A stretch of DNA of 64,000 nt from Nonomuraea ceibae. GTDB taxonomy: Bacteria > Actinomycetota > Actinomycetes > Streptosporangiales > Streptosporangiaceae. Where the stretch lies: positions 44,162 to 108,161 of the forward strand of contig NZ_JAHKRO010000019.1 of assembly GCF_019396325.1 (NCBI RefSeq). The letters run 5' to 3'. The notes under the pieces were generated by a model, which was given only the letters and a program-made list of their open reading frames with translations, did no database searches and had not been told where the DNA came from. Of this stretch, positions 7,399 through 16,346 are shown piece by piece. How positions within the stretch are numbered: the first letter of the stretch is position 1; each line of letters opens with the position of its first letter. Both the position numbers and the translations under genes were made by a program.

Positions 7399-8811
7399 TC
7401 AGGGGGTGGTCAGGAGACGGTCGGCACGGGGCAGCGTACCGGCGATCCTGTCCATCGCCTCGGTGTCCCTGGGGAGCGGGTCGAGGAGGGTGCCGCGGGC
7501 GGTCCCCCAGCGGCGGGCGACCTCGTCGGGGGCCTCGCCCGTGAGGAGGGCGGCCGCCTGGGCGGCGGCGCCGAGGGCGACGAGCTCGCCGGCGGCGGGG
7601 ATGAGGACGGGCCGGCCCGAGAGGCGGCGGATGGTGTCGCGCCAGGCGGCGCCGCGCGCGCCGCCGCCGATGAGGACGAGCGGCACGTCCGGGTCGGGCT
7701 GTTCGCCGCCGGCGCGCAGGACGTCGTCGAGGGCGGCGAGGAGCGAGTGCGCGGCTCCGTCGTAGGCGGCCTGGAGCACCTGGCCGGCGGTGGTGTCGTG
7801 GCGCAGCCCGTACAGGAGCCCGGCGGCGTGCGGCAGGTTCGGGGTGCGTTCGCCGTCGAGGTAGGGCAGGACGACGGCGGTGCCGCCGGGCTCGACGGCG
7901 TCGCGGTCGCGGCCGAGCAGGGAGGCGATCTTGTCGACGGCCTGGGTGCAGTTGAGCGTGCAGGCGAGCGGGAGCCAGTTGCCGAGGGCGTCGGCGAACC
8001 CGGCGACGACGCCGGTGGGGTCGGCGGGCCGCCTCCGGGTGACGGCGTAGACGGTGCCGGAGGTGCCGAGGCTGAGCACGGGGGTGCCGGGGAGCAGGCC
8101 GAGGCCGAGCGCGGCGGCCATGTTGTCGCCGGTGCCCGCGGCGACGGGGGTGCCTTCGGCGAGCGGCCCGCCGGGGAGCGCCGGGCCGGCGAGGCCGGTG
8201 GTGACGCGGGGCAGTCTGGCCGGGTCGAGCCCGGCGGCGTCCAGCAGGCCGGTGTCGTAGCCGGTGGGGGTCCACCAGCCGGTGCCGGAGGCGTCGCCGC
8301 GGTCGGTGACGGCCTGGCCGGTGAGGCGTTCGGTGAGGTAGTCGTGGGGCAGCCGGACGGCGGCGGCGCGGGCGGCATGGGCGGGCTCGTTCTCGGTCAG
8401 CCAGAGCCATTTGGTCAGGGTGAAGGCTGCGGTGGGGACGCTGCCGACGCGTTCGGCGAGCCGGTCGGCGCCGTGCTCGGCGACCAGGGCGGCGGCCTGG
8501 CCGGCGGAGCGGACGTCGTTCCAGAGCAGGGCGGGGCGTACGGGCTCGCCGGCGTCGTCCAGGGTGACGAGGCCGTGCTGCTGGCCGCCGACGGAGGCGG
8601 CGGCGGCGCGGGCGGCGTGGCCGGTGGCCTCGACGGCGTCGCAGAGGGCCTGCCACCACTGCCGGGGGTCGCTCTCGCGGCCGGCGCCGGAGGTGACGGT
8701 GTGGGGGGCGCGGCCCTCGCCGACGACGGCGCCGGTGTCCACGTCCACGGCGACGGCCTTGGCCGACTGGGTAGAGCTGTCGATGCCGATGACGACGCGC
8801 TGTGCCGACAT
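7399..8811 (-). CDS. xylB: Xylulokinase
   Basis: 470-residue FGGY-family kinase that converts D-xylulose to xylulose 5-phosphate. The N-terminal phosphate loop [13 protein letters not shown] is at residues 8-20, the substrate region GQQHGLV near 75, [11 protein letters not shown] near 180 and the second ATPase motif [12 protein letters not shown] near 245; [14 protein letters not shown] near 385 is the adenine-binding part. The ATG at 8811 follows GGAGG closely. Divergent from xylA across an 85-base promoter region and next to a ROK regulator, a classic xylose locus. Confidence 0.95.
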   Translation of the reverse strand: MSAQRVVIGIDSSTQSAKAVAVDVDTGAVVGEGRAPHTVTSGAGRESDPRQWWQALCDAVEATGHAARAAAASVGGQQHGLVTLDDAGEPVRPALLWNDVRSAGQAAALVAEHGADRLAERVGSVPTAAFTLTKWLWLTENEPAHAARAAAVRLPHDYLTERLTGQAVTDRGDASGTGWWTPTGYDTGLLDAAGLDPARLPRVTTGLAGPALPGGPLAEGTPVAAGTGDNMAAALGLGLLPGTPVLSLGTSGTVYAVTRRRPADPTGVVAGFADALGNWLPLACTLNCTQAVDKIASLLGRDRDAVEPGGTAVVLPYLDGERTPNLPHAAGLLYGLRHDTTAGQVLQAAYDGAAHSLLAALDDVLRAGGEQPDPDVPLVLIGGGARGAAWRDTIRRLSGRPVLIPAAGELVALGAAAQAAALLTGEAPDEVARRWGTARGTLLDPLPRDTEAMDRIAGTLPRADRLLTTP

Positions 8812-8896
8812 GCTGCCTCCTGCGTTCCGGGGGCGGTCTTCCCTCCGCCGCCTTGGCATATTAATTTGTTTTCTGCCCTTACGAATAGGAGTCCCA
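8812..8896. promoter_or_regulatory. Divergent xylB/xylA promoter and operator
   Basis: An AT-rich island at 8858-8873 stands out in very GC-rich DNA and contains TATTAATTTGTTTTC, flanked by GGCA (8855) and TGCC (8874). On the minus strand TAATAT is a good -10 for xylB. AT-rich sites of this type are bound by ROK regulators, so this is the probable operator of the regulator at 5743-6990 (inference). Confidence 0.5.
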
Positions 8897-10072
8897 GTGA
8901 CTGACAGCCTCACGCCTCGCCCGGAGCACAAGTTCTCCTTCGGTCTGTGGACCGTCGGCTGGCCGGGCCGCGACCCGTTCGGCGACGCGACCCGCCCGGC
9001 GCTCGACCCGGTGGAGACCGTCAACCGGCTCGCCGAGCTCGGCGCGTACGGGGTGACGTTCCACGACGACGACCTCATCCCGTTCGGTTCCGGCGACGCC
9101 GAGCGCGACCGCCACGTCAAGCGGTTCCGCCAGGCGCTGGACGAGACGGGCCTCGTGGTGCCCATGGCCACGACGAACCTGTTCACGCACCCGGTGTTCA
9201 AGGACGGCGGGTTCACGGCCAACGACCGTGACGTGCGCCGCTACGCACTGCGCAAGACCATCCGCAACATCGACCTGGCCGTCGAGCTGGGCGCCAAGGT
9301 CTACGTGGCGTGGGGCGGCCGCGAGGGAGCCGAGTCGGGCGGCGCCAAGGACGTGCGGGTGGCGCTCGACCGCATGAAGGAGGCCTTCGACCTGCTCGGC
9401 GAGTACGTGCTGAGCCAGGGCTACGACCTGCGCTTCGCCGTCGAGCCCAAGCCGAACGAGCCGCGCGGCGACATCCTGCTGCCGACCGTCGGGCACGCGC
9501 TGGCGTTCATCGGCGAGCTGGCCCATCCGGAGCTGGTCGGGGTCAACCCGGAGACCGGCCACGAGCAGATGGCCGGGCTCAACTTCACCCACGGCATCGC
9601 CCAGGCGCTGTGGCACGGCAAGCTGTTCCACATCGACCTGAACGGGCAGACGGGCGTCAAGTACGACCAGGACCTGCGCTTCGGCGCGGGCAACCTGCGG
9701 GACGCGTTCTGGCTGGTGGACCTGCTGGAGAGCGGCGGGTACGAGGGGCCGCGGCACTTCGACTTCAAGCCGCCGCGGACCGAGGACGTCGACGGCGTGT
9801 GGGCGTCGGCGGCCGGCAACATGCGCAACTACCTCATGCTCAAGGAGCGCGCGGCGGCCTTCCGCGCCGACCCGGAGGTGCAGGAGGCGCTGCGCGCGTC
9901 CCGGCTGGACGACCTGGCCAGGCCCACTCTGGCGGACGGGGAGACGCTGCAGGACCTGCTCGCGGACCGCGGCGCGTTCGAGGACTTCGACGCGGACGCG
10001 GCGGGGGCGCGCGGGATGGCGTTCGAGCGGCTCGACCAGCTCGCCATGGAGCACCTGCTGGGCGCCCGCTGA
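8897..10072 (+). CDS. xylA: Xylose isomerase
   Basis: 391-residue class I xylose isomerase, D-xylose to D-xylulose in the cytoplasm. Catalytic TFHDDDL lies at 54-60, metal-binding [10 protein letters not shown] near 183, VNPETGHEQ near 217, HIDLNGQ and DQDLRFG near 245-260, and FDFKPPR near 289, all intact. The GTG at 8897 has AGGAG five bases upstream. Length and motif spacing match the Streptomyces and Actinoplanes enzymes. Divergent from xylB and probably repressed by the ROK regulator without xylose. Confidence 0.97.
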   Translation: MTDSLTPRPEHKFSFGLWTVGWPGRDPFGDATRPALDPVETVNRLAELGAYGVTFHDDDLIPFGSGDAERDRHVKRFRQALDETGLVVPMATTNLFTHPVFKDGGFTANDRDVRRYALRKTIRNIDLAVELGAKVYVAWGGREGAESGGAKDVRVALDRMKEAFDLLGEYVLSQGYDLRFAVEPKPNEPRGDILLPTVGHALAFIGELAHPELVGVNPETGHEQMAGLNFTHGIAQALWHGKLFHIDLNGQTGVKYDQDLRFGAGNLRDAFWLVDLLESGGYEGPRHFDFKPPRTEDVDGVWASAAGNMRNYLMLKERAAAFRADPEVQEALRASRLDDLARPTLADGETLQDLLADRGAFEDFDADAAGARGMAFERLDQLAMEHLLGAR

Positions 10073-10078
10073 GACTTG

Positions 10079-10106
10079 GGGGCGGCCGCCTCCGGGTGGC
10101 CGCCCC
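10079..10106 (+). terminator. xylA terminator
   Basis: GGGGCGGCC (10079-10087) pairs with GGCCGCCCC (10098-10106) around a 10-base loop just after the xylA stop. Confidence 0.6.
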
Positions 10107-10163
10107 TCGCGCTGCGCGGACGTCCCAGGGGTCCCGTTGGTTTACCCAGATATCCGAATTTTC

Positions 10164-10193
10164 CTGACAAGCTGGTTCTGGCCCCGACAGAAT
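10164..10193 (+). promoter_or_regulatory. Probable promoter of the CAP protein gene
   Basis: CTGACA (10164-10169) and CAGAAT (10188-10193) are 18 bases apart in a locally AT-rich stretch, about 45 bases before the start codon. Confidence 0.4.
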
Positions 10194-10237
10194 GCGATTT
10201 CCATCCAGCGTCTACCGGAAACTGGAGGGAACACCGC

Positions 10238-11098
10238 ATGCGCCGATCCCTTGGGATGATCGCCTGCCTCGCCACCGCCGCCACGCTCGTGACGCCCGCC
10301 GCCCACGCGGCGAGCACGGCCTCCACCGCTCAGGCGGCCTGCCGGCTGTCCGTGACGGGACCGCAGGTCGGCGACGACGGCAGGATCCGGGCGTCCGCCA
10401 CCAGGAGCGGCTGCGAGCGCCCGGCGCTGATCCGCGTGCGCGTCAAGCGCGCCCAGCCCGGCAAGGACCCGGTGGTCAGGAGCGGCGCCCGGCGGGCCAC
10501 CGGCGCCCGCCTCACGCTCACGCTCCCGTGCGCCCCCGGCGTCTACTACGCGCTCGCCACCGACTACCGCGGCCACACGGCCAGGTCCCGCCCGGTCCGG
10601 CTCACCTGCTCCCCCGCCCCGGCCCCGGCCCCGGCCCCGACCCCGTCCGCCACCGCGACGCCCGCCCCCGCCCCGACCGCCTCGCCCGCTCCCCCGGCGG
10701 GCACGGTCGGCACGGCCGAGGAGAACGAGGTCGTCCGCCTGACCAACGCCGAACGCGCCAAGGGCGGCTGCGCCCCGCTCAAGCACGACCCGCAGCTGCG
10801 CAAGGCCGCCTTCGGCCACTCCTCCGACATGGCCGCCCGCGGCTACTTCAGCCACACCTCCCAGGACGGCCGCTCGTTCATGGACCGCATCCGGGCGGCC
10901 GGGTTCACCGGCGGCACCGGCTGGGCCGAGAACATCGCCATGGGCCAGCGCACCCCGGCCGCGGTGGTCAGCGGCTGGATGAACAGCTCCGGCCACCGGG
11001 CGAACATCATGAACTGCAAGTACACGCTCATCGGCGTGGGCGCGGCCAAGAACGCCAAGGGCCAGACCTACTGGACCCAGAACTTCGCCGCCCGCTGA
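10238..11098 (+). CDS. Secreted CAP-domain (SCP-like) protein
   Basis: 286 residues: a signal peptide (1-25, cleavage after AAHA), a beta-rich region with two or three cysteines (30-120), a Pro-Ala-Thr linker (about 125-160) and a C-terminal CAP domain (165-286) with LTNAERAKGGC, LRKAAFGHSSDMAARGYFSH, WAENIAMG and SGHRANIMNC. CAP domains of this YkwD type are common in secreted actinobacterial proteins; their activity is uncertain. The ATG follows GGAGGG. The linker is encoded by a run of repeated CCCCGG units (about 10614-10640). Confidence 0.92.
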   Translation: MRRSLGMIACLATAATLVTPAAHAASTASTAQAACRLSVTGPQVGDDGRIRASATRSGCERPALIRVRVKRAQPGKDPVVRSGARRATGARLTLTLPCAPGVYYALATDYRGHTARSRPVRLTCSPAPAPAPAPTPSATATPAPAPTASPAPPAGTVGTAEENEVVRLTNAERAKGGCAPLKHDPQLRKAAFGHSSDMAARGYFSHTSQDGRSFMDRIRAAGFTGGTGWAENIAMGQRTPAAVVSGWMNSSGHRANIMNCKYTLIGVGAAKNAKGQTYWTQNFAAR

Positions 11099-11100
11099 TC

Positions 11101-11134
11101 CGTACGGCCCCCGGCGCGCCCCGGGGGCCGTACG
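11101..11134. terminator. Bidirectional hairpin terminator
   Basis: Perfect 14-base arms (11101-11114 and 11121-11134) with a 6-base loop fill the whole gap between the convergent CAP and CPBP genes. Confidence 0.8.
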
Positions 11135-11902
11135 TCACTCCTGAAGGGGCTGCGGCTCCGGGTTCAGCACCACCACGCGCGGCGCCACTCCCGTGATGGC
11201 CACGTGCAGGGTCAGCGTGACCAGGTTGTAGGCGACGTGCACGGCGATGGCGGCGGGGAGCCCGTACTCGAACATCACCAGGAACAGGAACATGCCCATG
11301 TACCAGGACCAGATCCACCCGATCAGCCCCTGGTAGAGGTGGCCGTTGCGGAAGCGGCCGTTGCTGGCGAGGATCGCCGCGGCCACGGCCCAGGCGCCGA
11401 GCGTGAGCTGCTCGTGCAGCATGCCGAAGGTGGCGAGGTCGGCGAGCGGGATGAGCACCTCGGTGAACAGCCACCGCACCGGGTGCAGGTCGGCGAAGCC
11501 CAGCAGGACGAAGTCGGCGAAGGTGGCGCCGGCGATGGCCGCGTAGAAGAGCACCCACCGGAACGCGATCTCCTCCAGCGCGCTCTGGAACAGCATCCGG
11601 GCCGGCCCGAGCCGGATGACCTGGGCGTCCTCGACGCCGTAGGCGGCGATCTGCCGCTGGGCGTGGCGCTGGCGGGGCGCGGCGATGGCGGTGATCAGCA
11701 GCCCGGCCGCCAGGACCGGCCAGACGAGCGTGACCGCGCCGGTGAACGCGGGCCAGAGCGGCCGGTCGAGGGCCCAGAACGTGTCGAGCTCGAACGGGAT
11801 GACGTCGGGTGCGAGCCATTCGAGCGCCAGCACCAGCAGGGCGGAGAGCCCCAAGCCGAAGGGGAGGATGCAGCAGGACAGGGCGAAGCCTAACAATGGC
11901 AT
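11135..11902 (-). CDS. CPBP-type intramembrane protease (CAAX protease family)
   Basis: 255-residue membrane protein with about six hydrophobic segments. The CPBP catalytic motifs are present: SALEEIAFRW near residue 108 (EExxxR), FGMLHEQ near 158 and HVAYNLV near 225. Such enzymes cleave within membranes or act in bacteriocin self-protection and protein maturation; the substrate is unknown. The ATG at 11902 has only a weak ribosome-binding site. A dyad CCCTTC-T-GAAGGG lies immediately upstream (11911-11923) and could be an operator. Confidence 0.8.
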   Translation of the reverse strand: MPLLGFALSCCILPFGLGLSALLVLALEWLAPDVIPFELDTFWALDRPLWPAFTGAVTLVWPVLAAGLLITAIAAPRQRHAQRQIAAYGVEDAQVIRLGPARMLFQSALEEIAFRWVLFYAAIAGATFADFVLLGFADLHPVRWLFTEVLIPLADLATFGMLHEQLTLGAWAVAAAILASNGRFRNGHLYQGLIGWIWSWYMGMFLFLVMFEYGLPAAIAVHVAYNLVTLTLHVAITGVAPRVVVLNPEPQPLQE

Positions 11903-12044
11903 GCCGGAGGCCCTTCTGAAGGGTTCAGCCTCTCTCCATCATGCCGAGAAACGGGGCGGAATCGGCTGCCGCCGGGGCCGGATCGGGCGGCGGCAACAGA
12001 GCCGTGGCGCGGGGGCTAGGCAGGCGCTCCCGGGACGGCCCTCC

Positions 12045-12860
12045 CTAGGCGGGGACCCGCCCGACGGCGCCGTCGATGCGCAGCTTGGGCATGCCGTCCA
12101 TCAGCGGGATGTCGTCGTCGCCGGCGAGCCGCCAGTCCTGGACGGGCACGAGCCCGGGCCCGATCAGGTCGAAGCCGTCGAGCAGCGCCAGCACCTCGTC
12201 GCGGGAGCGGAACGTGGGGTGGGCCGGGGTGTTGGCGGTGGCCCGGTAGAGCTCGCCGCGCGCCTCGGGGTCGCTCTCCAGCATCGCGTGGGAGAGGACC
12301 AGGTGGCTGCCGGGCGCCATCCGCTTGCGGAAGGCGGCGATGATCCCGGCGGGGTCCTCCTCGTGCTTGACGAAGTGGAAGATGCCGACGAGCAGCACCC
12401 CGACGGGCTGGTCGAAGTCGATGAGGCCGGTGACGTGCGGGTCGGTCAGGATGTCGGCGGGCCGGCGCAGGTCGGCCTGGATGCTCTCCACGCCGGGCGA
12501 GTCGGCCAGCAGCACCTGGGCGTGCAGCCGCACCACCGGGTCGTAGTCGACGTAGATCACCCGGCAGGCGGGGTGCACCTCGCGGGCGACCTCGTGCACG
12601 CTGGGCGAGGTGGGGATGCCGGCGCCGACGTCGATGAACTGCCGCACGCCCTGCTCGGCCAGATGCCGTACGGCGCGCACGAGGAAGATCCGGTTGGCCC
12701 GGGCGACGAGGCGGGAGTCGGGCGCGACGGCGAGCAGCCGTTCGGCGACGGCGCGGTCGACCGCGACGTGGTCCTTGCCGCCGAGCAGGTAGTCGTAGAC
12801 CCGGGCGGAACTCGGGACGCCGGGGTCGACGCCGGGCGGAACCCGCTCAAGCTCGGTCAC
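12045..12860 (-). CDS. SAM-dependent methyltransferase, DUF574 family
   Basis: 271 residues of the actinobacterial S-adenosylmethionine methyltransferase family (PF04672). Recognisable parts are ARVYDYLLGGKDH near 20-31, the SAM loop IDVGAGIPTSP near 77, VIYVDYDPVV near 102 and the C-terminal PLMDGMPKLRIDGAVGR. Many copies occur per genome and their substrates are unknown. The start is GTG at 12860 with AAGGAG nine bases upstream. Two direct repeats of CCTCAAGCA, 11 bases apart at 12877-12896, lie just upstream. Confidence 0.88.
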   Translation of the reverse strand: MTELERVPPGVDPGVPSSARVYDYLLGGKDHVAVDRAVAERLLAVAPDSRLVARANRIFLVRAVRHLAEQGVRQFIDVGAGIPTSPSVHEVAREVHPACRVIYVDYDPVVRLHAQVLLADSPGVESIQADLRRPADILTDPHVTGLIDFDQPVGVLLVGIFHFVKHEEDPAGIIAAFRKRMAPGSHLVLSHAMLESDPEARGELYRATANTPAHPTFRSRDEVLALLDGFDLIGPGLVPVQDWRLAGDDDIPLMDGMPKLRIDGAVGRVPA

Positions 12861-12965
12861 GGAGGGGTCTCCTTCACCTCAAGCAAGCCTCAAGCAGCTT
12901 GATCGACATGCTACTCGGTCGAGCAGGGCGGATGCGTGCCTATCGGGCGGACAGCGGGGGCCGGC

Positions 12966-13988
12966 TCAGCGGGGCGGCGCGGTGGACTCCCTGGCCACCA
13001 GCCGCACGGCGATCCGGGTGTCGCGGCCGGTGAGCCCGGGGCGCCGGATGCGCTGCACGAGGTGCCAGACGGCCTGCGCGCCCAGCAGCTCCTTGTCGCT
13101 GGCGATCGTGGTGAGGGGAGGGGAGGCGTGCGCGGCCATGGCGATGTCGTCGTAGCCGATCACGCTGACGTCGCCGGGCACGCACAGGCCGCGCTCGCGC
13201 AGCGCGGCGAGCGCGCCGAAGGCCGACTCGTCGTTGGCGCAGAAGACGGCGGTCGGCGGCACGGGCAGGGCGAGCAGCGCCGCCATCTGCTCGTGGCCGG
13301 TCTCGGAGGTGAACTCGCCGCGCCGGACGTAGCCGGGCGGCGGGCGCAGCCCGCGCTCGGCCAAAGCCCGCCGGTAGCCGGACAGCCTGCGGGCGGCGGG
13401 CAGCACGCGCTCGTCGGCGGTGATGACGGCGGGCGGCGGGTCGGTGTGGCCGAGGTCGAGCAGGTGGCGGGTGGCCAGGTAGCCGCCGGTCTCGTCGTCG
13501 TGGCCGACCTGGTCGACGGCCAGTCCGTCGGGCAGGTCGCCGGCGGCGGACTCCAGCAGCACGCAGGTGACGCCCGCGTCGAGGATGCGAAGCAGCTGGT
13601 CGCGGGGGGCCGAGCTCAGCACGAGCAGCCCGCCGACCTGCTCACGGGCCACGCACAGCGGCAGCAGGTCGCCGCGCCGCTGCACCACCTCGTACGTCAT
13701 CGACAGGCCCAGCTCGGCGCACGCCTGCTGGGCGCCGAACAGGACCGGGGCGTAGTAGGGGTTCGCCGGGGCGAACAGGTCGTTCACCCAGGAGACGAAC
13801 CCGATCATCCCGCCCGGCGCGGCGGTGGCCTTGCGGGCGCGGGGCCGGTAGCCGAGCTCCTCGGCCGCCTGCCGCACGGCGGCGCCGGTGGCCGGGGACA
13901 CCCAAGACTTGCCGGCGAACACCGCCGAGGCCGTGCCGATGGCCACACCCGCCCGCTCGGCGACCTCCTTGAGCGTGACCCGGCTCAT
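12966..13988 (-). CDS. LacI family transcriptional regulator
   Basis: 340 residues. The LacI DNA-binding head is at the N-terminus (VTLKEVAERAGVAIGTASAVFAG), the hinge follows near 50, and a periplasmic-binding-like sensor domain fills the rest (VIGYDDIAMAAHASPPLTTI near 275). The hinge leucine-containing segment usual in the family is altered (RPRARKATAAPGG). The ATG has GGGGGAG upstream. It is divergent from the OmpA-type lipoprotein, and a near-perfect inverted repeat in the shared promoter is the likely operator. The inducing ligand is unknown. Confidence 0.9.
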   Translation of the reverse strand: MSRVTLKEVAERAGVAIGTASAVFAGKSWVSPATGAAVRQAAEELGYRPRARKATAAPGGMIGFVSWVNDLFAPANPYYAPVLFGAQQACAELGLSMTYEVVQRRGDLLPLCVAREQVGGLLVLSSAPRDQLLRILDAGVTCVLLESAAGDLPDGLAVDQVGHDDETGGYLATRHLLDLGHTDPPPAVITADERVLPAARRLSGYRRALAERGLRPPPGYVRRGEFTSETGHEQMAALLALPVPPTAVFCANDESAFGALAALRERGLCVPGDVSVIGYDDIAMAAHASPPLTTIASDKELLGAQAVWHLVQRIRRPGLTGRDTRIAVRLVARESTAPPR

Positions 13989-14000
13989 CGACTCCCCCGC

Positions 14001-14036
14001 GTTGAAATCTTCAGCCGAGCCTACTGAACTTTCAAC
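14001..14036. promoter_or_regulatory. Inverted-repeat operator between lacI and the OmpA-type gene
   Basis: GTTGAAA (14001-14007) and TTTCAAC (14030-14036) frame inner arms TTCAG (14010-14014) and CTGAA (14024-14028), a nested dyad with one base of asymmetry and a 9-base centre. It sits 13 bases from the lacI start, so autoregulation is likely. Confidence 0.55.
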
Positions 14037-14063
14037 ACGACAGGAACGGACGAATACGACATC

Positions 14064-15629
14064 ATGCGTCCGGTGAAGCTTAGAAAGCCTGTCACGCTCG
14101 TCCTCCTGCTCGCCTCCTCGGCCTGCGGGCTGACGAACGGGGCAGAAGCACCCCAATCTGCCAGCCGGTCCAGCGCGCCGGCGTCCTCGGCGCCCGCCTC
14201 TGCGCCCGCCACCGCATCCGCCACCGCGCCCGCGACGGCCGCGCTCGCGGAGTCGCGCAGCACGCTCACGCCCGACCTCAAGGTGGAGGTCACCGGCCTG
14301 AACCGGATCGGCGGCGCGCACCTGGCCGTCCAGGTCCGGCTGACCAACACCGGCGAGTCCGACAGCATCTCGTGGACCGGCCAGCTCGGCGACCAGACGA
14401 GACCGCTGGGCCAGATCCGCTGGGCCTCCGGGATCGGCGTGCTCGACACGGCCGCGCGCTCGTGGATCCTGCCCTACCAGCCGACCGGCTCGCCGTGCCT
14501 GTGCAGCGACCAGGACCGCGACAAGCTGCCGTACTCGCTCGACCCGGGACAGTCGGTCGACCTGTACGCGATGCTGCCCGCGCCCGCGGGCTCCCCCACC
14601 ACCGCCACCGTGGTCACCCCGGTGGGCCCGCCGATGCCGGACGTGCCGATCAGCGACGATCCGCCCGTCACCCCGCCCGGCGTCACCCTCCCCGACCCGG
14701 GCGCCGAGCAGGTCACCACGCTGGCCCGCCGCATCGTGACGCCGTCGGAGTCCACCGACCTGTCGGAGGAGACCGCCGACGACGGCAAGGACCTGAGCAT
14801 CAGCCTCTCCTCCGACGTGCTGTTCGCGGTCAACCGGGCCACGCTCACGCCCAAGGCCAGGGCGGTGCTCGCGCGCGCCGCGAAGCTCGTCGACGCTTCC
14901 CCCGGCGACACCGTCAAGGTCGAGGGGCACGCCGACTCCTCCGGCACCGACGCGATCAACGACCCGCTCTCGGCGCGCCGCGCCCAGGCGGTCCGCAAGG
15001 CGTTGTCGGCGCTGGTCACCCGGGACGGCGTCACCTACCAGGCCCGGGGGTTCGGGTCGCGGCAGCCGCTCTACGACAACGGCACCGACGAGGGCAGGCG
15101 GCGCAACCGCCGGGTCACGGTGACGTTCGCCAAGCCGGAGCCCGCCCCGGCCGCCACCCAGCCGAGTGCGCAGCCGAGCGGCCGGCCGGCTGAGGGCCTG
15201 ACCGGCTCGACCACGGCCGACGGGCAGCCGTTCAAGCTGGAGGTGACCGGCCTGCGGCGGCTGCCGGACGGGCTCGGCCTGCTCACCTACCGGGTGAAGA
15301 ACGAGGGCGGCGCCGAAGCCTGGTACAACGAGCTGCACCGCGCCAAGGACTGGATGTCGTTCAAGTATCAGGCGGCCACCGCCGTCACGCTCACCGACGA
15401 GCGGGGCAAGCGCCGCTACCTGCCGGGGCGGCTCCAGGTGCCGGCCGAGAACGGCGGCGTCGACGCCTACTGCGCGTGCACCGACGTGTCCGGGGTGCGC
15501 CTGTCCAGCGAGAAGTTCGGGCCGGGGCAGGAGCGGGAGTTCTGGGGCCTGTTCGAGCTGCCGGCGGCGGCCGGGGAGCTCACCGTGGAGATCGCCGACT
15601 TCGGACCGCTGCGGGTGCCGCTCCCCTGA
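14064..15629 (+). CDS. OmpA-domain lipoprotein with duplicated flanking domains
   Basis: 521 residues. The N-terminus is a lipoprotein-type signal ending LLLASSAC near residue 20, followed by a Ser-Ala-Pro tether (about 28-65). An OmpA peptidoglycan-binding domain (about 245-355) has the expected LSSDVLFAVNRATLTP, VEGHADSSG and LSARRAQAVRKAL. It is flanked by two similar beta-rich domains: one starts LKVEVTGLNRI near 75, the other FKLEVTGLRRL near 390; each contains a C-x-C motif (CLCSD and CACTD). The protein probably anchors between membrane and peptidoglycan. Divergent from lacI, and closed by a terminator. Confidence 0.85.
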   Translation: MRPVKLRKPVTLVLLLASSACGLTNGAEAPQSASRSSAPASSAPASAPATASATAPATAALAESRSTLTPDLKVEVTGLNRIGGAHLAVQVRLTNTGESDSISWTGQLGDQTRPLGQIRWASGIGVLDTAARSWILPYQPTGSPCLCSDQDRDKLPYSLDPGQSVDLYAMLPAPAGSPTTATVVTPVGPPMPDVPISDDPPVTPPGVTLPDPGAEQVTTLARRIVTPSESTDLSEETADDGKDLSISLSSDVLFAVNRATLTPKARAVLARAAKLVDASPGDTVKVEGHADSSGTDAINDPLSARRAQAVRKALSALVTRDGVTYQARGFGSRQPLYDNGTDEGRRRNRRVTVTFAKPEPAPAATQPSAQPSGRPAEGLTGSTTADGQPFKLEVTGLRRLPDGLGLLTYRVKNEGGAEAWYNELHRAKDWMSFKYQAATAVTLTDERGKRRYLPGRLQVPAENGGVDAYCACTDVSGVRLSSEKFGPGQEREFWGLFELPAAAGELTVEIADFGPLRVPLP

Positions 15630-15663
15630 CAGTTCCGCTCTGGGAATGCCGTGACGACGGCGA

Positions 15664-15697
15664 ACGCCCGGTCCCTCGCGTGTGAGGGGCCGGGCGT
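15664..15697. terminator. Hairpin terminator
   Basis: Fourteen-base arms (15664-15677, 15684-15697) pair with one G-T wobble around a 6-base loop, between convergent genes. Confidence 0.75.
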
Positions 15698-15709
15698 CCG
15701 CGTGATCGG

Positions 15710-16192
15710 CTAGCGGTGGTGGTGGCGGCCGTAGACCTTGACCCAGTCGGTGTCGGACGACGGCTCCAGGTGGCGCGAGCCCTCGAAGACCGCCCGCCAG
15801 GTCCCGGACGAGCGGGCCTCGACCCGGGTGTGGAAGTAGCCGTCGCGGCCGGTCTTCAGCGTGTCGACGTACTCCCAGCGGCCGCTGTAGGACGGCTTGA
15901 AGAGGATGACGATCCGCTTCCAGCCGAGCCGGTGCCAGCTGCCTTCCTTGCAGCGGTTGTCGTGCAGGACCACGACGAGGCCGCTGGCGAAGTCCTCGTC
16001 GCAGTGCACGGACAGCTTGCCCTCGACGGTCAGCGGCTTGCCGCGCCAGGCGGGCTCGGGGTTGACGTCGAGGTCGAGCCGGGTCTGGCCACTGTCGTAG
16101 CCGGGGTCGGCCATCGCGGGCGCGGCCGCTCCCGCGAGCACGGTGGCGCCCATGGCGGCCGCCGCCACTCCGGCGGCGAGTCGTCGCATCAT
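15710..16192 (-). CDS. Secreted protein with Ig-like domain
   Basis: 160 residues with a signal peptide (MMRRLAAGVAAAAMGATVLAG, cleaved near AMA-DPG at 27). The mature part is a single beta-rich domain of about 125 residues with paired cysteines and ends in GRHHHR. The C-terminal pattern (W-x-V-x-T...G-x-F...G-x-W-R...G...H) matches the C-terminal domain of the next gene to the right, so the two are paralogues in that region. I chose ATG at 16192, with GGAAGG about 10 bases upstream. No function can be assigned. Confidence 0.75.
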   Translation of the reverse strand: MMRRLAAGVAAAAMGATVLAGAAAPAMADPGYDSGQTRLDLDVNPEPAWRGKPLTVEGKLSVHCDEDFASGLVVVLHDNRCKEGSWHRLGWKRIVILFKPSYSGRWEYVDTLKTGRDGYFHTRVEARSSGTWRAVFEGSRHLEPSSDTDWVKVYGRHHHR

Positions 16193-16273
16193 GAAACTGA
16201 CTTCCTTCCCCGTATGGAACGCGCGCCGGGACGGCACACGTCACCGTCCAATGACGCGTAAGGGTAAAGAAAG

Positions 16274-16304
16274 GTTGCGAAACGGACGATCACAATTTCG
16301 CAAC
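16274..16304 (-). terminator. Inverted repeat with T-rich tail
   Basis: GTTGCGAAA (16274-16282) and TTTCGCAAC (16296-16304) are perfect 9-base arms around 13 bases. Read on the minus strand the hairpin follows the secreted-protein gene at 16347 and is followed by CTTTCTTTA, so a terminator fits best; an operator for the gene at 15710 is also possible. Confidence 0.5.
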
Positions 16305-16346
16305 ACCAATTCCGGTGATGTCGTTTATGGAGTTGTATTAGGGCTT

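Noticed and set aside
10107..10237. c-di-AMP (ydaO) riboswitch before the CAP protein gene
   Set aside because: Such riboswitches often precede wall-associated genes in actinobacteria, but I could not find the conserved core or paired stems; only a promoter-like pair is seen.
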